NCBI RefSeq assembly: GCF_028285745.1
Contig: NZ_JANQOP010000009.1
Span: forward strand, 1-37,850
Source of the DNA: Acaryochloris sp. IP29b_bin.137
Lineage (GTDB): Bacteria; Cyanobacteriota; Cyanobacteriia; Thermosynechococcales; Thermosynechococcaceae
DNA: 37,850 nucleotides
Direction: 5' to 3'
Numbering within the stretch: the stretch's first letter is position 1; each line of letters opens with the position of its first letter. A program made the translations under genes and the position numbers. The notes beneath the pieces were generated by a model. It searched no databases, was not told the DNA's origin, and saw only the letters and a program-made list of their open reading frames with translations. Below are positions 37,401 through 37,850 of the stretch, piece by piece.

Positions 37401-37653
37401 CGAGCTAGCCCATGTGGTGGAAGCCAATCCCGATCTACAGTTTGATGATCATTTGGTTTTAGATGTGATTATTGGTCATGCAGTGCGGCTGGCTTGGTGG
37501 GATGCTCATCCTGAGCGAGTAGCGGTCTACGACGAGGATAAAGCTAGAGCTTGGCAAGCGTTCTACAAAATGCCTGCGCAACAGAATGGCCCCTATGTCG
37601 TGATGGCTCTACGTTTCTTAATTGAAGTGAGCCAAACGGCAATGGCGGTATAG
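34438..37653 (+). CDS. GH15-type protein, full-length homologue of phosphorylase kinase alpha/beta subunits
   Basis: This 1071-residue protein resembles the regulatory subunits of animal glycogen phosphorylase kinase over its whole length. The N-terminal glucoamylase-like (GH15) domain has [72 protein letters not shown] and [14 protein letters not shown]. The two glutamates that could serve as GH15 acid and base are kept at about Glu188 (IWERG) and Glu373 (LPELY). The later domains also match: [48 protein letters not shown] and [20 protein letters not shown]. No signal peptide is seen. No kinase catalytic subunit is in the window. Function in bacteria is unknown; a glucan-binding or glycogen-related role is plausible. 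A strong hairpin follows the gene. Confidence 0.92.
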   Translation: [1071 protein letters not shown]

Positions 37654-37678
37654 CATAGACTTCCTAATACGACTCCAG

Positions 37679-37720
37679 TGATTTGGGGCAGATCGCGTTT
37701 CAGTGATCTGCCCCAAATCA
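37679..37720 (+). terminator. Strong 16-bp hairpin downstream of the phosphorylase-kinase-like gene
   Basis: A perfect 16-bp inverted repeat (arms 37679-37694 and 37705-37720, core TTTGGGGCAGATC) with a 10-nt loop lies 26 bp after the stop codon. No U-tract follows directly; the next bases are A-rich and then TTT. It is probably a transcription end or mRNA 3'-stabilising hairpin, and could be a dispersed repeat. Confidence 0.55.
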
Positions 37721-37850
37721 AAAATTTACCTGCAGCAGACGATATAGACGTGAGCTTTGGGGATGACAAGGGTTTCACAATGTGTTCTGAATCAGTGATA
37801 GCGCCCTCATGCCTCTCTGGTAATTGAGTCGTTTATGGGGTTTCAGTTGC

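Noticed and set aside
37721..37850. Start or end of another gene at the right edge
   Set aside because: A short minus-strand frame ends at TAA 37726-37728, but it meets another stop within about 20 codons, so no partial gene can be supported.

Overview
The window looks like chromosomal DNA of a cyanobacterium. The evidence is an allophycocyanin-beta-like phycobiliprotein, a CruP carotenoid-family flavoprotein, an ABC1/UbiB kinase, an MMADHC-like protein of cyanobacterial type, multi-domain signalling proteins, and at least twelve copies of the HIP1 octamer GCGATCGC. An Acaryochloris-type organism would fit, but I cannot prove the genus from sequence alone. I found no IS element, prophage, CRISPR array, rRNA or tRNA.

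Layout. 1-2.3 kb: a nucleotidyltransferase, a Uma2-family putative nuclease and a PaiB-type FMN-binding protein, all on plus. 2.3-5.1 kb (minus): a D-lactate dehydrogenase gene followed by phosphoglucomutase. 5.2-10 kb: an ABC exporter half-transporter, overlapped at its tail by a convergent MMADHC-like gene, then a membrane GGDEF-EAL protein. 10-15.4 kb: one or two small hypothetical genes, dnaX, a convergent recN, and a secreted CAP-domain protein. 16-21.3 kb: a radical SAM protein, then a tightly spaced pair encoding a membrane PP2C phosphatase and a SIS-domain isomerase-like protein. 21.4-25.7 kb: a solitary ApcB-like gene with its own terminator, a membrane SPOR-like protein and an ABC1 kinase. 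26.1-29.2 kb: a class II (B12-dependent) ribonucleotide reductase split over two genes, preceded by two NrdR-box-like sites one helical-phase unit apart. 29.2-33.8 kb (minus): an FHA-PAS-GAF histidine kinase, cruP and a HAD phosphatase in one direction. 34.4-37.7 kb: a 1071-residue homologue of the regulatory alpha/beta subunits of eukaryotic phosphorylase kinase, followed by a strong hairpin.

How the genes connect. Most are independent housekeeping or signalling genes. Likely co-transcribed groups are ldh-pgm, PP2C-SIS (2 bp apart), the two nrdJ parts (38 bp apart), and HK-cruP-HAD. The most unusual items are: (1) the split reductase, whose small subunit carries the C-terminal redox cysteines plus a new N-terminal extension with a duplicated motif; (2) the solitary ApcB-like protein, which keeps the bilin cysteine but has lost the four-residue loop region and the asparagine that is normally methylated; (3) the full-length phosphorylase-kinase-subunit-like protein with no kinase partner in the window; and (4) the PP2C protein with a zinc ribbon and what may be a degenerate kinase-like segment ahead of the phosphatase domain. 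All family calls come from reading the translated sequences. No database search was run.
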